Of a stretch of DNA of 64,000 nucleotides, positions 41,526-50,554 are shown piece by piece. A program made the translations under genes and the position numbers. The DNA lies in the NCBI RefSeq assembly GCF_000473045.1, contig NZ_AXAY01000004.1, forward strand, positions 310,001 to 374,000, read 5' to 3'. The notes under the pieces were generated by a model, which was given only the letters and a program-made list of their open reading frames with translations, did no database searches and was not told where the DNA came from. The stretch comes from Bradyrhizobium sp. WSM3983. GTDB lineage: Bacteria > Pseudomonadota > Alphaproteobacteria > Rhizobiales > Xanthobacteraceae. Position 1 is the first letter of the stretch, and the number at the start of each line of letters is the position of its first letter.

Positions 41526-42785
41526 ATGACCGTGCACACCACCCCATCCGTTGCCGCCCAAACTGCCCTTCCCGCTTCCGCCCTGGAGGGCATCCTGCCT
41601 GGCGCACCAGCCGGCGCCGTCCGTAAAAAGCTCAATGTTCGCAAATTGTTGCTGATGGGGGCCGCGATCGTCGCCCTCGCCGGCGCGAGCTGGTACGGCT
41701 ACGATTACTGGACCGTCGGCCAGTACCTCGTCTCGACCGATGACGCCTATGTGAAGGCCGACAACACCACCATCGCGCCGAAGGTCAGCGGCTATCTCAA
41801 TGGGGTCCTGGTCGCCGATAACGAGCATGTGAAGGCCGGCCAGGTGCTGGCCAGGATCGACGATCGCGACTTCAAGGTCGCGCTCGACCAGGCCAAGGCC
41901 GATGTGTTGGCAGCGAATGCCACCATCTCCAGCAAGGAAGCGCAGATCGAGGTGCAGCAGGCGGTGATCAAGGCCGCGCGCGCCACGCTCGACGTCGATC
42001 AGGCCAACCTCACCTTCGCCGCCCAGGACAACAAGCGCTACACCGATCTCGCCGCGACGGGCTCCGGCAGCGTGCAAAACGCGCAGCAGGCGCAGTCACG
42101 CATCGCGTCAGCCCAGGCGACGCTCGAACGCGACACCGCCAATCTCGCATCGGCCCTCAAGCAGGTCGACCTGCTCAAGGCCGAGATTATTCAGGCCAAG
42201 GCCGCCGCCGCGCGCGCGGAAGCCGTGCAGCACCAGGCCGAGCTGAACCTCGGCTACACCAATGTGGTCTCGCCGATCGACGGCGTGGTGGGAAACCGTT
42301 CTTTGCGCGTCGGCCAGTTCGTGCAGGCGGGCACGCAGTTGATGTCGATCGTGCCGGCCGAGGGCGCTTATGTCGTCGCCAATTTCAAGGAAACGCAGCT
42401 CACCCACGTGAAGTCCGGCCAGGCCGTCGATATCGAGGTCGACATGTTCCCGGGCCAGGTCGTGCACGGCCACGTCGATTCCATCGCGCCGGCCAGCGGC
42501 CAGGAATTCGCGCTGCTGCCGCCGGACAACGCCACCGGCAATTTCACCAAGGTGGTGCAGCGCATCCCCGTCAAGATCGCGCTCGATGCCGAACATGGAC
42601 CCGCCATCGCGCTCCGTCCCGGCATGTCCGTGATCCCGACCATTGCAACACGTTCGACCGCGCCGACCGCGAATGCGGCCGACACGCCCAAGACAGCAGC
42701 AAAGGCAAAGCTCGTTTCCGGAGGATCGTGCCATGTCAAACAGCCTCTCACTTTCGACGCCCGCAACATCGGCCGCGACGTCTAA
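41526..42785 (+). CDS. emrA: HlyD/EmrA-type membrane fusion protein
   Basis: 419 residues: cytoplasmic N-tail, one membrane anchor (about 38-58, LLLMGAAIVALAGASWYGY), then lipoyl half-motif VSTDDAYVKADNTTIAPKVSGYL, a coiled-coil hairpin (about 115-225) and barrel with GNRSLRVGQFVQAGTQLMSIVP. It bridges the inner-membrane MFS pump and an outer-membrane channel encoded elsewhere. The last 17 codons overlap the start of emrB by 53 bp; the tail VKQPLTFDARNIGRDV looks unlike family ends and may be an extension. Confidence 0.9.
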   Translation: MTVHTTPSVAAQTALPASALEGILPGAPAGAVRKKLNVRKLLLMGAAIVALAGASWYGYDYWTVGQYLVSTDDAYVKADNTTIAPKVSGYLNGVLVADNEHVKAGQVLARIDDRDFKVALDQAKADVLAANATISSKEAQIEVQQAVIKAARATLDVDQANLTFAAQDNKRYTDLAATGSGSVQNAQQAQSRIASAQATLERDTANLASALKQVDLLKAEIIQAKAAAARAEAVQHQAELNLGYTNVVSPIDGVVGNRSLRVGQFVQAGTQLMSIVPAEGAYVVANFKETQLTHVKSGQAVDIEVDMFPGQVVHGHVDSIAPASGQEFALLPPDNATGNFTKVVQRIPVKIALDAEHGPAIALRPGMSVIPTIATRSTAPTANAADTPKTAAKAKLVSGGSCHVKQPLTFDARNIGRDV

Positions 42786-44346
42786 TCGCGTCGCCGTCGA
42801 TCCCAACCGCGCGAGCGCCGCAACCTGGATTGCCGTGCTCGCCGCCATGATCGGTTCGTTCATGGCGATCCTGAACATCCAGATCACCAACGCCTCGCTG
42901 GCCAATATCGAGGGCGGCATCGGCACCGGCGCCGACAACGGCTCCTGGATCTCGACGTCGTACCTGATCGGCGAGATCATCGTGATTCCGCTGACCGACT
43001 ATATGAGCCGCGTGTTCACGTTCCGCCGCTACATGCTGGCGAGCGCGACGCTGTTCGCGGCGTTCTCGGTCGCCTGCGCCTTCACTCACGATCTGCCGTC
43101 GATGATCGCGATGCGCGGCCTGCAGGGCTTTGCCGGCGGCGTCCTGATCCCGATGGCGTTCACGCTGGTGTTGACCAAGCTGCCGAAACCACAACAGCCG
43201 GTTGGGCTTGCGATCTTCGCGCTGTCCGTCACCTTTGCACCCGCGATCGGCCCGACCATCGGTGGCTATCTCACCGAAAACTACGGCTGGCGCACCATCT
43301 TCTTCGTCAATGTGATCCCGACCGCCGTGATGGTCGCTGCACTTTACTTGACGCTGGAGCGGCAGAAGATGCAGCTTAGCCTTCTCAGGGAAGGCGACTG
43401 GGCCGGCATCGTCACCATGGCGATCGGTCTGTCGGCCCTGCAGGCCGTGCTCGAGGAAGGCAACAAGGACGACTGGTTCTCCTCGCCCTTCATCGTCAAG
43501 CTCGCGATCATCGCCGCCGTCAGCCTCACACTGTTCGTCACGATCGAGCTCACCATCGAGAAGCCGCTGATCCGGCTGCGCCTCCTGACGCAGCGCAATT
43601 TCGGCTTCGGCACCATCGCGATGACGATGGTCGGCTTCGCCCTCTTCGGCTCGGTCTATATCCTGCCGGCCTATCTCGGCCAGGCGCAGGGCTATAATGC
43701 CGAGCAGATCGGCAACGTGCTGGCCTGGACCGGCCTGCCGCAGCTCGTGCTGATCCCGCTGATCCCGAAACTGATGCAGCGCTTCGACACGCGCTACATC
43801 GCCATCACCGGCCTTCTGATCTTCGCCTATAGCTGCTTCATGAATACCGCCATGTCGCCGGACTATGCCGGCGACCAGCTCTGGATTCCGAACATCGTGC
43901 GCGCCGTGGGCCAGGCTATGGTGCTGACGCCGCTGACGTCGGTGCTGACGGGCGGCATCGCGCCGCAGGACGCCGCCGCGGCCTCCGGCATCAGCAACAT
44001 GTTCCGCAATCTCGGCGGCGCGATCGGCACGGCGACGCTTGCAACCATCATCACCAAGCGCGAGCAGTTCCACTCCAACATCATCGGCCAGTCGGTCACG
44101 CTCGGCCGTGAAGAGGTCCGCACCCGCATCGCGCAGATGACCGATTACTTCATGGCCCATGGCGTGCCCGACCCCAACGCCGCCCGCGAGCAGGCCATCG
44201 TCGCGCTCGGCAAGACAGTGAAGCGCCAGGCGCTGGTGATGGGTTATTCCGACGCGTTTGCTGTGATCGGCATCGTGCTCGTGATCGCCGCGATCGCGGT
44301 GCTGCTGGCGCGGCGCGTGAAGGCGGCCGGCGGACCGGCCCACTAG
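42733..44346 (+). CDS. emrB: DHA2-family MFS drug efflux transporter (EmrB/QacA type)
   Basis: 537 residues, about 14 membrane helices. Typical signatures: MAILNIQITNASLANIEGGIGTG in helix 1 (motif D1), ISTSYLIGEIIVIPLTDYMSRVFTFRRYM (motif A) and LSVTFAPAIGPTIGGYLTENYGWR (motif C, the antiporter motif). Proton-driven export of drugs or lipophilic acids together with EmrA. The ATG at 42733 has GGAGG upstream. A strong terminator follows the stop. Confidence 0.92.
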   Translation: MSNSLSLSTPATSAATSNRVAVDPNRASAATWIAVLAAMIGSFMAILNIQITNASLANIEGGIGTGADNGSWISTSYLIGEIIVIPLTDYMSRVFTFRRYMLASATLFAAFSVACAFTHDLPSMIAMRGLQGFAGGVLIPMAFTLVLTKLPKPQQPVGLAIFALSVTFAPAIGPTIGGYLTENYGWRTIFFVNVIPTAVMVAALYLTLERQKMQLSLLREGDWAGIVTMAIGLSALQAVLEEGNKDDWFSSPFIVKLAIIAAVSLTLFVTIELTIEKPLIRLRLLTQRNFGFGTIAMTMVGFALFGSVYILPAYLGQAQGYNAEQIGNVLAWTGLPQLVLIPLIPKLMQRFDTRYIAITGLLIFAYSCFMNTAMSPDYAGDQLWIPNIVRAVGQAMVLTPLTSVLTGGIAPQDAAAASGISNMFRNLGGAIGTATLATIITKREQFHSNIIGQSVTLGREEVRTRIAQMTDYFMAHGVPDPNAAREQAIVALGKTVKRQALVMGYSDAFAVIGIVLVIAAIAVLLARRVKAAGGPAH

Positions 44347-44373
44347 GACCTCGCCCATCGATTGCAATTAATC

Positions 44374-44405
44374 GCGGCCGTCATGCTTGACGGCCGCCTC
44401 TTTTT
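44374..44405 (+). terminator. rho-independent terminator after emrAB
   Basis: GCGGCCGTCA, loop TGCT, TGACGGCCGC: perfect 10-bp GC-rich stem followed by CTC and TTTTT. It separates emrAB from the AAA ATPase gene, whose promoter must therefore lie in the 50 bp that follow; TATAAG at 44431-44436 is the best -10 candidate. Confidence 0.9.
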
Positions 44406-44455
44406 ATGTTCCCTATTTGTTCTTATCAATTATAAGTTGCGCAAAAGGGCGTTTC

Positions 44456-46177
44456 ATGAGCGACACTCAGGCCGAAATCGTGCCGGTTCAACTCGTGCTG
44501 CACGACGACGAAGATGTTCCGCGCGAGTTCATCATCGACCTGATGCGCCGTGTCTTTGGCAAGTCGGAGAGCGAGGCAGCCTCGGTCATGGCTAACATCG
44601 GGAAGCACGCGACCGCTGTCTGTGGCCCTTACCCACCATCCGTCGCAGACGCCTTACTGGAATCTGCCCGGCGGCGTATCACCTTCGCCGGCCACTCTCT
44701 CCTGATCACGAGGGAAACGGCGAAGCCCTGCTGCGGACTTTGCGACCAGCCGACAGCGCAATCGGAAGTGCAGTTGATGGACCGCACAGTCTGGCTATGC
44801 GCCGATTGCGTGCTCGCGGCAGCAACCGCATCGCAGCAACTGCCCGCGGAAGAGTTCAACTATGCGTTCGGTGTCCTGGATTGGCATTTCGCCGACATCC
44901 CGCGGAGTCAGCTTGTAACCACGGTCCGCCAATTTCCCGGCCACATGCGAGCGGACGTCCAGGCCGCCATCGACGGACTATTCGCCTCGCCGGTCCGGTT
45001 GCTCGGCCTCGCCGAGGATCGTCGTTACGAAACGCTGTCCATGTCCCGACTGATGCAGACCGATAATTTCGCGGTGACAATCGCACCACTTCAGTACAAC
45101 GACGTTGATATCGGCGAACAGACACCGGCCAAGTGCCTCGACAATGGTCTCTGGCTTTGCGCTTCGTCCGGCCTTCGCTATGCGATGCTTCTGGCCATTC
45201 ATCGGGAATATAGCCGTGAGACCGGCGTGCGGATCGAGATTATGGTGCCGGCCGGGGCGGCGGGAGCGGCACTTGTCCAACAATGCTTCACCGCACTGGA
45301 GGACGCAGTACAGGCCGCGCGCACCTATCGCGGCAAAATCCTCTCGCTCGATGCCGATTCCGACTACCGCGGCCGCTCACGCGGAATCACGGTGCACAGA
45401 CTTCCCTCGATCAGGCGTGACGAGGTGATCCTGCCCGACCAGACGTTGCGACTACTCGATCGCAACGTGTTGAACTTCGTAGGGACACGAGACATGCTGC
45501 GCCGGTTCGGGCAGTCGACCCGCAAGGGAATTTTGCTCTACGGACCGCCCGGCACCGGCAAGACACACACCATTCGCTATCTTGCGACCCATCTGCCGGG
45601 GCATACAACGCTGATCATCACGGCCGAGCAAATCGGCCTGCTCGGCGCCTATATGAACCTTGCCCGCCTCTTGCAGCCCGCCATGGTGGTGATCGAAGAC
45701 GTCGATCTGATCGCACGGCAACGCGAGAGCATGAGCGGCTGCGAGGAACCGCTACTCAACCGGCTCCTCAACGAGATGGACGGCTTGAAGCAGGACGCTG
45801 AGATTCTGTTCGTGCTGACCACCAACCGCCCCCAGCAGCTTGAGAGCGCCCTCGCCGGCCGCCCGGGTCGCATCGATCAGGCGATCGAAGTGCCGCTCCC
45901 CGACGAGACCGGCCGCGGCAAGCTGGTCCGGCTCTACGGCAAGGGATTGCCGCTCGACGACGCGGTCATCACTGAGGCGGCCCGTCGCAGCGCGGGCACG
46001 AGTTGCGCTTTCATCAAGGAATTGATGCGGCGGCTGGCGCAGGCGAGCCTCGCGCGCGATGGCGGCAACTCCGTGACGTCAGCCGATATCGACGAGGCGC
46101 TCGACGACATGCTGTTCTCCGGCGGCCGGCTCAACGCGCGATTGCTCGGCGGCGCACAGGCCATGGCGGCGGGGTAA
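44456..46177 (+). CDS. ClpS-like domain + ClpX-type zinc domain + AAA+ ATPase fusion
   Basis: 573 residues from MSDTQAEIVP with AAGGG 6 nt upstream. Residues ~10-87 look like a ClpS core (VQLVLHDDEDVPREFIIDLMR, then ATAVCG). The N-degron pocket is altered: E. coli Asn34 is His16 and His66 aligns with Gly49. Residues 93-118 carry C-x2-C and C-x2-C in a ClpX-like spacing (CGLC, CADC). An unassigned region (130-340) leads to an AAA module: Walker A GPPGTGKT 363-370, Walker B VVIEDVD 411-417, sensor TTN near 457, Arg fingers in RPGRID. There is no protease domain and the pore loop (IGLLG) lacks the usual aromatic. Possibly a substrate-selecting unfoldase; function is inferred. Confidence 0.82.
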   Translation: MSDTQAEIVPVQLVLHDDEDVPREFIIDLMRRVFGKSESEAASVMANIGKHATAVCGPYPPSVADALLESARRRITFAGHSLLITRETAKPCCGLCDQPTAQSEVQLMDRTVWLCADCVLAAATASQQLPAEEFNYAFGVLDWHFADIPRSQLVTTVRQFPGHMRADVQAAIDGLFASPVRLLGLAEDRRYETLSMSRLMQTDNFAVTIAPLQYNDVDIGEQTPAKCLDNGLWLCASSGLRYAMLLAIHREYSRETGVRIEIMVPAGAAGAALVQQCFTALEDAVQAARTYRGKILSLDADSDYRGRSRGITVHRLPSIRRDEVILPDQTLRLLDRNVLNFVGTRDMLRRFGQSTRKGILLYGPPGTGKTHTIRYLATHLPGHTTLIITAEQIGLLGAYMNLARLLQPAMVVIEDVDLIARQRESMSGCEEPLLNRLLNEMDGLKQDAEILFVLTTNRPQQLESALAGRPGRIDQAIEVPLPDETGRGKLVRLYGKGLPLDDAVITEAARRSAGTSCAFIKELMRRLAQASLARDGGNSVTSADIDEALDDMLFSGGRLNARLLGGAQAMAAG

Positions 46178-46210
46178 ATCCACCGCCACGATGCTCTGTT
46201 CGCATTGCGC

Positions 46211-47884
46211 CTACGGCGCGCAAGCGAAACTCGCTGCCGCCGTCACAGGGCCGGACTTGTAGTGCGGCCAAGCCGGCCAGCGGCACAGCGGCATCGCGCG
46301 GAGCGTCGCGAACGAAGGTGCTTCGACCTTCTGCTCGCTGACTTCCAAGTCGCCCGGCGCCGTGCCCTTCTCGACCCAGTCGACCAGCGCACTCAGCATG
46401 TCGACGTTGGCCGGCGCGCCGGAGCCGACATGGTCGACGCCCGGTGCGGTGTAGAGCCGCGCGAACTCCGCCGTCTCGGCCTTGCCGAGCTTGCGCTCGA
46501 CGCTCTCGAAATAGCGGATGCCGGCATAGGGGCTCTGCGCATAGTCCGCCATGTGCTCGAGCATGATCAGCCGGCCGCTGCGGGCGCGGAAGCGGCCGAG
46601 ATCAGGATCGGTCGAATCCATCAGGCTCGAGACTTCGAGCAGCCGCGCCTTGTGGTCTTCCACCTTGTAGGTGGTGACGTCGAGCTTGGGATCGCGTGCG
46701 AACACATATCGAATGCCGCCGGCCCCATAGATCCAGGCAATGCCGTTGTTGGCTGCAGGCGGTTGCGCCGGCGGCGCGGTGCCGAGCCACCACGCCACCC
46801 AGCCGCCGGTCGGCCCGATCGCCGGCGTGTCCTCGCCCGAGACACCCCAGCCCGGATAGTCGTCGAGACCATTGGCGAGCGTGAACGGGAATTTGTAGGT
46901 GGCATGCAGCGTATCGACGGCCTTGATCTGCGCCGAGGTCAGGCACTGATCGCCGCTCCTGCCGTCGGCGCAACGCAATGTCTCGACCTTGAACGCCGCC
47001 TTGCAGCCCACGGGGTCCTGCACCAGCGCGTCGTCGGATCCGTCCGCCTTGTCGCAGGCCGCTCGCACCGCATCGCCCACGAGCTTGACCTGTGCCGGAT
47101 TGATCCAGCCCTCGCCCATGGTGACGAGACCGGAGCGGGTGCCGGCATGCTGCAAGCCGACCCAGTTGATGACGGGGACGCGCGCGAAGATTCCGTCGAA
47201 ATCGTCGGGATAGCGCTGCGCCATGGTCAGGCCTTCGCGGCCGCCTTCGGACGACCCCATGAAGTACATCCGGTCCGGCTTCTTGCCGTAGGCGCGCTGC
47301 ATCAGCACGACCGCGGCGTCGCGCACCTTCTTGTAGGCGCGGTGGGCAAAATTCTCGAACGCTTCGTCATTCAAGGCAAACAGCTGCGGCGGCTCACCAG
47401 GCTTGGATTCATGACCGGAATCGGTGCCGTAGGTGACGAAGCCGCGTGCGAGCGGCGATGGCTTGTCGAAGGGATAGGCCGGCGGCAAACCGAGGCCGGT
47501 GATCAGCACGCCGTTGAAACCGCCGCCGCCATATTGCACCGAGCGTCCGTTCCATTCGATGGGCAGATTGACCTGGAATTTGACCGGCGGTGCCTTGGGA
47601 TCAACGGGCTCGATATGGCCGAGCACCTTGCAGAAGACGGGATTGGCCGGCGTGATGCGTCCCGCCGGCGTCGGTCCGCGCTCGGCAACAGCGAGTTGCG
47701 ACGGCGCCTGCAACGTCGCTGCGTCGATCATGACGGCATCGGTGCCGCCAACGAGACCTTTGCAGACCGTGTCCGCATCCTCCGCCAGCGTCGCTGCGAA
47801 CGCGCCGCTCGCGCCCAGCGCCGCCGCCGTCCCCACCAGCCATGCGCACAGCCATGCACACAGCCTCGCCTTCATCAGCGCCAT
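46211..47884 (-). CDS. tannase/feruloyl esterase-family secreted hydrolase
   Basis: About 557 residues from MALMKARLCAWLCAWLVGTAAALGASGAFA, a Sec signal peptide (a start at 47932 adds 16 residues). The catalytic Ser lies in FMGSSEGGREG, and HVGSG-like DHVGSGAPANVD carries the His. Cys pairs (CKGLVGG, CKVLGH, CADGRSGDQC) fit the disulfides of the family. These enzymes free gallic or ferulic acid from plant esters in the periplasm or outside the cell. It is 80 bp downstream of a GntP permease gene, so ester cleavage and acid uptake may be linked. Confidence 0.87.
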   Translation of the reverse strand: MALMKARLCAWLCAWLVGTAAALGASGAFAATLAEDADTVCKGLVGGTDAVMIDAATLQAPSQLAVAERGPTPAGRITPANPVFCKVLGHIEPVDPKAPPVKFQVNLPIEWNGRSVQYGGGGFNGVLITGLGLPPAYPFDKPSPLARGFVTYGTDSGHESKPGEPPQLFALNDEAFENFAHRAYKKVRDAAVVLMQRAYGKKPDRMYFMGSSEGGREGLTMAQRYPDDFDGIFARVPVINWVGLQHAGTRSGLVTMGEGWINPAQVKLVGDAVRAACDKADGSDDALVQDPVGCKAAFKVETLRCADGRSGDQCLTSAQIKAVDTLHATYKFPFTLANGLDDYPGWGVSGEDTPAIGPTGGWVAWWLGTAPPAQPPAANNGIAWIYGAGGIRYVFARDPKLDVTTYKVEDHKARLLEVSSLMDSTDPDLGRFRARSGRLIMLEHMADYAQSPYAGIRYFESVERKLGKAETAEFARLYTAPGVDHVGSGAPANVDMLSALVDWVEKGTAPGDLEVSEQKVEAPSFATLRAMPLCRWPAWPHYKSGPVTAAASFACAP

Positions 47885-47964
47885 CGTTTCCACCCGGCCT
47901 TCTCGGTTTTTGCGTCCGACGGTTGGCTGCATTCAACGCAACCTTCGTGCCTGCGTCAATCGCT

Positions 47965-49419
47965 TCAGAAAGATCCAAGGGCGCTACCCAACGCAATGGC
48001 GGCGACCAGCGCCAGCAGCGACGACACGATGCCCACCATCACGATGTCGAAATAGCTGTCGCGGTGGGTCAGGCCGCAGATCGCGAGCAGGCTAACGACG
48101 GCGCCGTTGTGCGGCAGGATGTCAAGCGTGCCGGAGCCGATCACCGCGACCCGATGCATCAGCGCAACGTCTATGCCGGTGCGTGCGGCGAGATCGACAT
48201 AGGTCTCCCCGAGCGCATCAAGGGCAATGGTCAGGCCGCCCGATGCCGAGCCGGTCAGCGCCGCCAGGATGTTGGTCGCGACCGCAAGCGACACCAGCGG
48301 GCCGCCTTCGATCGCAAGGACCCAGTCGCGTACGATCGTGAATGCCGGCAGCGCGGCCACGACGGCGCCAAATCCGACCAGGCTCGCGACACTGAATGCA
48401 GGCAGCACCGACGCATTGGCGCCGGCATCCATGGTTTGCCGCAACGCCGGCAGGCGCGCCCAGTTCAGCACGATGGTCGTGACGATGGCGCCGGTCAAGG
48501 CAACTGCGACCGACCACACGCCCGCAACCGCTGCGAGCGACGTACCGCCAAAGCGCTGTTCAGCGAGATAGGAGACATCGAGGCGCGGCAGCACGCCGAG
48601 CGACATCACGAGATTGACGGCGACAACGACGACCAGCGGCAGGATGGCACTCACGACTGGCGAGGGGTCGCTGCTGCGGCGGCCGTGCTTCATCTCGGCC
48701 GGATCGAACTCGCGCGCCGTCGTCGCGCGTTCGCGCACGAGCTCGTCGGACGCGGCACGCTCAGTCGTATCCTCGATATCGTCACCATAGCCCTCCCCGG
48801 CGCGCCGGGCCTTGGCTTCGGCGCGATGCAGCCACCACAATCCCGTGCCGAGCATGATGAGAGAGGCGATGATCCCGAGGCCCGGCGCGGCAAACGGCGT
48901 CGTGCCGAAGAATGGCATCGGGATCGCATTCTGGATCGAGGGCGTGCCCGGCAGGGCCGACATGGTGAAGGTCGACGTGCCCAGAACGATCGTGGCCGGA
49001 ATCAGCCGGCGCGGAATTGCAGCCGCACGAAACAGCGAGCGGGCCATCGGCACGATGACGAAGAACGCGACGAACAGGCTGACGCCGCCATAGGTGACGA
49101 GCGCACCGGCCAGCACCACGGCCAGGATCACGCGGCGCTCGCCCAGACGTTTCGCCATGAAGGCGGCCACCGAGGTAACCGCCCCGCTGTCGTCCATCAG
49201 CTTGCCGAACACGGCGCCGAGCAGGAAGATCGGAAAGAACTGCGCCAGAAATCCTGCCGCATTGACCATGAAAACCTGGGTCAGGTTCGCAAGCAGCGGC
49301 TCGCCGCCGAACAACGCCGCCACCAGCGCGGCGAATGGCGCGAGCAGGAGCACGCTCCAGCCGCGAAACGCAAATAGCACGAGCAGGCCGAGCCCAACGA
49401 GGAGGCCGACAAGACCCAT
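47965..49419 (-). CDS. GntP-family permease
   Basis: 484 residues with about 12 membrane segments and a charged cytoplasmic loop (residues 205-250: EGYGDDIEDTTERAASDEL) in the middle. GTSTFTMSALPGTPSIQNAIPMPFFGTTPFAAP and VIGSGTLDILPHNGAVVSLL are strong GntP signatures. Family members import gluconate and related hydroxy- or keto-acids with protons. It starts 3 bp after the patatin gene stop, with an SD inside the patatin gene, so they are translationally coupled. Confidence 0.88.
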   Translation of the reverse strand: MGLVGLLVGLGLLVLFAFRGWSVLLLAPFAALVAALFGGEPLLANLTQVFMVNAAGFLAQFFPIFLLGAVFGKLMDDSGAVTSVAAFMAKRLGERRVILAVVLAGALVTYGGVSLFVAFFVIVPMARSLFRAAAIPRRLIPATIVLGTSTFTMSALPGTPSIQNAIPMPFFGTTPFAAPGLGIIASLIMLGTGLWWLHRAEAKARRAGEGYGDDIEDTTERAASDELVRERATTAREFDPAEMKHGRRSSDPSPVVSAILPLVVVVAVNLVMSLGVLPRLDVSYLAEQRFGGTSLAAVAGVWSVAVALTGAIVTTIVLNWARLPALRQTMDAGANASVLPAFSVASLVGFGAVVAALPAFTIVRDWVLAIEGGPLVSLAVATNILAALTGSASGGLTIALDALGETYVDLAARTGIDVALMHRVAVIGSGTLDILPHNGAVVSLLAICGLTHRDSYFDIVMVGIVSSLLALVAAIALGSALGSF

Positions 49420-49422
49420 GCC

Positions 49423-50442
49423 TCAGCACTCCGCCAGGAGGACATCGAGATCGGCAGTCGAACGCCGGCCTATGTCGGCACCGTGCTCGACGAGAAATGC
49501 ATCCGCGGCCATGCGCCCCTCTGCGCGCAGCATCGAGACGAACTCCCATTCCGCGTTGAGCTTCGACGATGCGCCGAATTTCGCCAGCATGTCGCTCTTG
49601 ATCCGGTGGGTCCGCATCTTGGCCCAGCGCGCGCCCTCACCGCTGCCGGGATCGGCCGCCTGCCGCAGCAGCGCGATCATCCGCAGCTCCTTCATCAGCG
49701 GTGAATTGAAGGAAATCTCGTTGAGACGGTTGAGAATCTCCGCGGCCGTTCGCGGCTCCTCCAGCCGTTCGGTCGGATTGATCTGAACGAGGATGGCGTC
49801 GTGCGCGTCGCTCTCGCGCACCAGCGGCGTAATGGTCGGGTTGCCGGCATAGCCGCCGTCCCAATAAGGCTCGCCATCGATCTCGATCGCGCGGAACATG
49901 GTCGGCAGGCAGGCCGACGCCAGCAGGACATCCGCCGTGATCTCGGCGTTGCGAAAGATGCGGCCGCGGCCGGTGCGCACCCGCGTCGCGGTGACGAAGA
50001 GCTGGATCGGCGAGCGCGCGAGCCGCTCGAAATCGATGCTCTCGGCCAGCACCGCGCGCAGCGGGTTGTAGCCCATCGGATTGAGATCGTAGGGCGACAG
50101 CACCCGCGACATCAGGTCGGTCAGGATGTAGAAGGGCGACGTATCGAGCGTCCAGCGCCCCATCAGCCGGTCGAGCGGCGAGCGCTGCAGCGGGCTGAAG
50201 GCCGCAGCCTTCGAAACGCGGCGCCAGTACCGTTCGAGCGCATCACGCGCGCCTTCGGCACCACCCGCCGTCCACCCATCCGCCAGCACCGCCGCATTCA
50301 TCGCACCTGCGGAGGTTCCGGAGATCGCGGCGACGGTGAGCCAGTTTTCCTCCAGCAGGCGATCGAGCACACCCCAGGAGAAGGCGCCGTGCGAACCGCC
50401 GCCCTGAAGCGCGAGATCGATCAGTACGGCGTCCCGTTCCAT
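49423..50442 (-). CDS. patatin-like phospholipase family protein
   Basis: 339 residues. Oxyanion GGGSHGAF (about 14-21), nucleophile elbow GTSAG with Ser44, and catalytic Asp in WDGGYAGN (about 210) form the patatin Ser-Asp dyad. Cytoplasmic or membrane-associated lipid acyl hydrolase; no signal peptide or outer-membrane barrel. Two uncharacterised helices follow residue 250. It leads the patatin-GntP-tannase run on the minus strand; the lipid substrate is unknown. Confidence 0.9.
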   Translation of the reverse strand: MERDAVLIDLALQGGGSHGAFSWGVLDRLLEENWLTVAAISGTSAGAMNAAVLADGWTAGGAEGARDALERYWRRVSKAAAFSPLQRSPLDRLMGRWTLDTSPFYILTDLMSRVLSPYDLNPMGYNPLRAVLAESIDFERLARSPIQLFVTATRVRTGRGRIFRNAEITADVLLASACLPTMFRAIEIDGEPYWDGGYAGNPTITPLVRESDAHDAILVQINPTERLEEPRTAAEILNRLNEISFNSPLMKELRMIALLRQAADPGSGEGARWAKMRTHRIKSDMLAKFGASSKLNAEWEFVSMLRAEGRMAADAFLVEHGADIGRRSTADLDVLLAEC

Positions 50443-50554
50443 GGCGGATACTCACGCGGCTGAAGATCAAATTCGACGCGATTTGTACCACGCCGAAGAC
50501 GACAGCAGTGTAGAGAGCAGTAGCCGCGAAATGCAACCGGAACGTGGCAGCCGT

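Noticed and set aside
41526-44346. Outer-membrane TolC-like partner of EmrAB within this window
   Set aside because: No beta-barrel/coiled-coil outer-membrane factor gene is nearby. The next gene is the AAA fusion behind a strong terminator.
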